Assembly (NCBI GenBank): GCA_900770285.1 | Contig: CAAGJO010000001.1 | Span: forward strand, 1-8,710 | Origin: Oscillospiraceae bacterium | GTDB taxonomy: Bacteria > Bacillota > Clostridia > Oscillospirales > Ruminococcaceae | Direction: 5' to 3' | Length of the DNA stretch: 8,710 nt | Shown here: one piece after another, positions 7,354 to 8,710 of the stretch | How positions within the stretch are numbered: position 1 is the first letter of the stretch | Layout: the number at the start of each line of letters is the position of its first letter | Translations under genes and position numbers: made by a program | Notes under the pieces: model-generated | What the model was told of the DNA's origin: nothing | What the model saw: the letters and a program-made list of their open reading frames with translations, nothing else | Database searches by the model: none

Positions 7354-7483
7354 GCATTAACTTAAATAGGAATGAATTTGAAAAATTAATGTTGTTATAC
7401 ATTTCAATGACATTGTTATTCATCTTTAATTTTATAATAGTTTATTATGCTTAATATGTGATTTTTAAACGCAAAAAACGAAT

Positions 7484-7575
7484 TAAAAGAGTCATAGCAA
7501 TGAACCTCCCCCAAAAAGTCGGACCAAAAATCTAACGATTGGGAGGTCGGTTCACAATATGGCTCTTTTATTATA
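7484..7575 (+). terminator. Terminator hairpin with an insertion in its loop
   Basis: Arms TAAAAGAGTCATA (7484-7496) and TATGGCTCTTTTA (7558-7570) pair over 13 positions with one G-T pair, and the 3' arm runs into a T-rich tail. If 7501-7554 and one CAA copy are removed, the arms close on a GCAA tetraloop, giving a textbook rho-independent terminator. It lies 130 bases after the dehydrogenase stop and is probably that gene's terminator, though the A-rich 5' side could let it work on the - strand too. The inserted DNA is itself palindromic, so the stem is lengthened rather than destroyed. Confidence 0.75.
7501..7554. mobile_element. 54-bp palindromic mini-element with TG...CA ends and CAA duplication
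   Basis: The element begins TGAACCTCCC and ends GGGAGGTCGGTTCA. The terminal six bases are perfect inverted repeats (TGAACC/GGTTCA), and TCCC/GGGA pairs further in, with GTC (7518-7520) and TCTAAC (7531-7536) close to the centre. It is flanked on both sides by CAA (7498-7500 and 7555-7557), fitting a 3-bp target duplication. TG...CA ends and a 3-bp duplication are features of the IS3 family, in particular IS150-like elements, so this looks like a left end joined directly to a right end with the body missing. No coding capacity remains. The family assignment is inference; the palindrome and the flanking CAA copies are seen directly. Confidence 0.6.
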
Positions 7576-7672
7576 TCGCAATACATCAACCCACAATAAT
7601 AACTAAGTTGTCTGATTCTCATACTTTCTCTGCAATTCTGCTATAGATTTTTCAACTTTAACAAAATTTATA

Positions 7673-7700
7673 TTGTAATAATTTTATTTTATGTTATACT
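7673..7700 (+). promoter_or_regulatory. Extended -10 promoter of the MscS-type gene
   Basis: TATACT (7695-7700) is preceded by TG one base away (TGT-TATACT), an extended -10. A -35-like TTGTAA (7673-7678) lies 16 bases upstream. Transcription should start near 7707, after the terminator at 7484-7575, so the channel gene appears to be its own unit with a leader of roughly 50 nt. Confidence 0.65.
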
Positions 7701-7719
7701 ATAAGCATACGATTTTTTG

Positions 7720-7726
7720 AAAGGAG
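7720..7726 (+). promoter_or_regulatory. Shine-Dalgarno of the MscS-type gene, unusually far from the ATG
   Basis: AAAGGAG is a strong ribosome binding site, but the first in-frame ATG (7756) is 29 nt downstream. A TTG at 7717 in the same frame would place this site inside the coding region. A small inverted repeat CTGC...GCAG (7730-7745) lies between the site and the ATG and, if folded, would shorten the effective distance to about 13 nt. An out-of-frame ATG also sits at 7751. Confidence 0.55.
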
Positions 7727-7755
7727 AACCTGCTAAGTTTTGCAGTATCAATGCC

Positions 7756-8568
7756 ATGCCAGAAAAATTATGGAATAAAATTACCGACTATATGCCTGCT
7801 GTAATTGGAGCAATTTGCGTGTTTGTTATCGGATTTTTGCTTATAAAGCTTATTATTAACCTTATGAAAAGAGGAATGAAAAAAAGCAAGGCAGACCGTA
7901 CAGCTAAATCTTTTATTGTTTCAGTTGTTCAGACTGCCCTCTATGTGCTTGTAGTTATATGTGTTTTATCAGCTTTAAAAGTACCCATGACCTCTATTGT
8001 CGCAGCTGTCGGTGCAGCAGGTGTTGCCATAGCCCTTGCTGTTCAAAACAGTCTTTCAAATGTTGCAGGAGGATTTATAATTCTTTTTACACAACCGTTC
8101 AAATGTAACGACTATGTAAAAATAAACGGTTATGAAGGCTCGGTAACGTCAATATCTATCCTGTATACAAAGCTTCTTACATTTGACAATAAAGCGGTTC
8201 TCATACCGAACGGAACAGTTACAACATCGTCAATAATCAATTATTCTCATGAAGAATTCCGTCGTCTTGACATGAAATTCAAAATCGATTACAACTGTGA
8301 TTTTCACAAAGCAATGGAACTCATTGCTGACGTTGTAAAAAATAACACTTTAAACATTAGTGTACGGGAAGATATTATTGTAGATATAGAAGAATTCTGC
8401 GAAAACGGCATTGTTTTAATGCTGAAAGCATGGATTTACCCGAAAGATTACTGGAATCTATATTATTATGTTAATTCACATGTAAAAGATGCCTTTGATA
8501 AAAACAACATTACTTTGCCGTATCAAAAACATACAATAAACCTCAAAGAAACTCCTGATAATCACTAA
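7756..8568 (+). CDS. mscS: MscS-family small-conductance mechanosensitive channel
   Basis: A 270-residue inner-membrane channel of the short MscS type (the E. coli protein is 286), expected to open under membrane tension and release solutes after osmotic downshock. Three membrane segments lie at about 14-37, 52-74 and 78-113. The pore helix TM3 carries the Gly/Ala packing pattern AVGAAGVAIALAVQNSLSN (84-102). After it comes the beta domain with FTQPFKCNDYVKI (111-123), then VLIPNGTV (148-155) and a C-terminal alpha/beta domain ending near LPYQKHTINL (254-263). Relative to E. coli the hinge glycine after Gln is Asn (N98), and the outer gate Leu appears as Val (V90). The start at 7756 is preferred because it gives a family-like N-terminus; a TTG at 7717 would add 13 residues that include the ribosome binding site. 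It has its own promoter and no visible link to the other genes. Confidence 0.88.
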   Translation: MPEKLWNKITDYMPAVIGAICVFVIGFLLIKLIINLMKRGMKKSKADRTAKSFIVSVVQTALYVLVVICVLSALKVPMTSIVAAVGAAGVAIALAVQNSLSNVAGGFIILFTQPFKCNDYVKINGYEGSVTSISILYTKLLTFDNKAVLIPNGTVTTSSIINYSHEEFRRLDMKFKIDYNCDFHKAMELIADVVKNNTLNISVREDIIVDIEEFCENGIVLMLKAWIYPKDYWNLYYYVNSHVKDAFDKNNITLPYQKHTINLKETPDNH

Positions 8569-8594
8569 ATCTGTCATAAACCATTATAAAAAAC

Positions 8595-8692
8595 GTAACC
8601 GCCAACCAAACCCAGCCTCCAAATAAAAATACCGAGGTCAGCTGAAACCTCGGTATTGAATTTGTGTGTATCATTTACTGTGCATAACTGTC
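8595..8692 (-). repeat. 98-bp inverted repeat, right copy
   Basis: This is the reverse complement of positions 1-98 with no mismatch. It begins 26 bases after the stop codon of the MscS-type channel gene. The matching position of base p in the left copy is 8693-p. The sequence continues 18 bases past the identity, so the repeat could extend beyond 8692 if the left copy continues outside the window. Perfect identity over 98 bases of non-coding DNA implies recent duplication, gene conversion or ongoing recombination between the copies. Confidence 0.95.
8621..8657 (-). terminator. Rho-independent terminator inside right repeat
   Basis: This is the mirror copy of the hairpin at 36-72. The stem arms are 8628-8638 and 8647-8657, and the T-tract lies at 8621-8627 when read on the - strand. 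It therefore best stops transcription arriving from the right, outside the window. Read on the + strand it is also the only clear hairpin after the channel gene that ends at 8568, but it is then followed by GAATTTGTGTG and would be a weaker terminator. Confidence 0.75.
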
Positions 8693-8701
8693 ATCTACTG
8701 T
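8669..8701 (+). repeat. Pair of 13-bp direct repeats spaced by 20 bases
   Basis: TATCATTTACTGT (8669-8681) and TGTCATCTACTGT (8689-8701) match at 11 of 13 positions with a centre-to-centre distance of 20 bases, about two helical turns. The end of the 98-bp inverted repeat identity (8692) falls inside the second copy. This could be a protein-binding pair at the repeat edge or chance; no repeat-acting protein is encoded here. Confidence 0.4.
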
Positions 8702-8710
8702 ATAGAATAA

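Larger units (their letters stand above)
7354..7755. other. Intergenic region between dehydrogenase and channel genes
   Basis: About 400 bases without a supported gene. They contain the interrupted terminator (7484-7575), the channel promoter (7673-7700) and its ribosome binding site (7720-7726). Positions 7354-7483 are AT-rich with only weak inverted repeats (for example AATGT/ACATT and ATGAAT/ATTCAT). A 68-codon frame on the - strand (7416-7622) crosses the palindromic element and has no family resemblance, so it is not called as a gene. Confidence 0.7.

Noticed and set aside
7416..7622. 68-codon open frame on the - strand in the dehydrogenase-channel gap
   Set aside because: It is produced by reading through the palindromic insertion and terminator; no ribosome binding site or recognisable domain.
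1..8692. Composite transposon bounded by the 98-bp repeats
   Set aside because: No transposase or recombinase gene lies in the segment, the contents are ordinary core-type genes, and no target duplication can be judged because the left flank is outside the window.
1..8710. CRISPR array, tRNA, rRNA, phage or defence genes
   Set aside because: No regularly spaced direct repeats, tRNA-like folds, rRNA sequence, or proteins of those kinds were found on either strand.

Overview
This is an AT-rich segment with Gram-positive style expression signals: strong AAAGGAGG-type ribosome binding sites, TTGACA/TATAAT promoters and a lipoprotein signal peptide with a lipobox. Together with the gene families, this suggests a member of the Bacillota, probably an anaerobic clostridial lineage such as Oscillospirales or Lachnospirales. 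The taxonomy is inferred from style and gene content; no marker gene is present.

Layout. Positions 1-98 and 8595-8692 are perfect inverted copies of one 98-bp repeat, so almost the whole window is a segment of about 8.5 kb between inverted repeats. Each copy carries a rho-independent terminator hairpin whose T-tract faces inward. Leftward from a promoter at 5767-5795 runs a purine salvage and uptake operon: xanthine phosphoribosyltransferase (xpt), a BMP/PnrA-family substrate-binding lipoprotein, a double-domain ABC ATPase and two membrane permeases. It ends at a hairpin terminator at 182-222. Divergent from it, with its own promoter at 5900-5928, is a COG2509-type FAD-dependent dehydrogenase carrying a four-cysteine cluster. 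After a 400-base intergenic region comes a rightward MscS-type mechanosensitive channel gene.

How the genes fit together. The binding protein, ATPase and permeases form one complete importer of the NupNOPQ/PnrA class. Co-transcription with xpt suggests that purines (xanthine or guanine, or nucleosides that yield them) are imported and converted to nucleotides with PRPP, a layout analogous to the xpt-pbuX pair of Bacillus subtilis. No purine riboswitch is visible, and the predicted xpt leader is only about 26 nt. A stem-loop after the binding-protein gene and a weak ribosome binding site on the ATPase gene would favour excess binding protein. The FAD dehydrogenase and MscS channel have no evident link to purine salvage.

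The most striking structures are non-coding. One is the inverted repeat pair bounding a self-contained set of transcription units. The other is a 54-bp palindromic element (7501-7554, TG...CA ends) flanked by a 3-bp CAA duplication. It sits exactly in the GCAA tetraloop of what appears to be an ancestral terminator hairpin. Two genes (permease 2 and the MscS channel) have strong Shine-Dalgarno sequences too far from the only plausible start codon. I did not find a clearly new multi-gene system.
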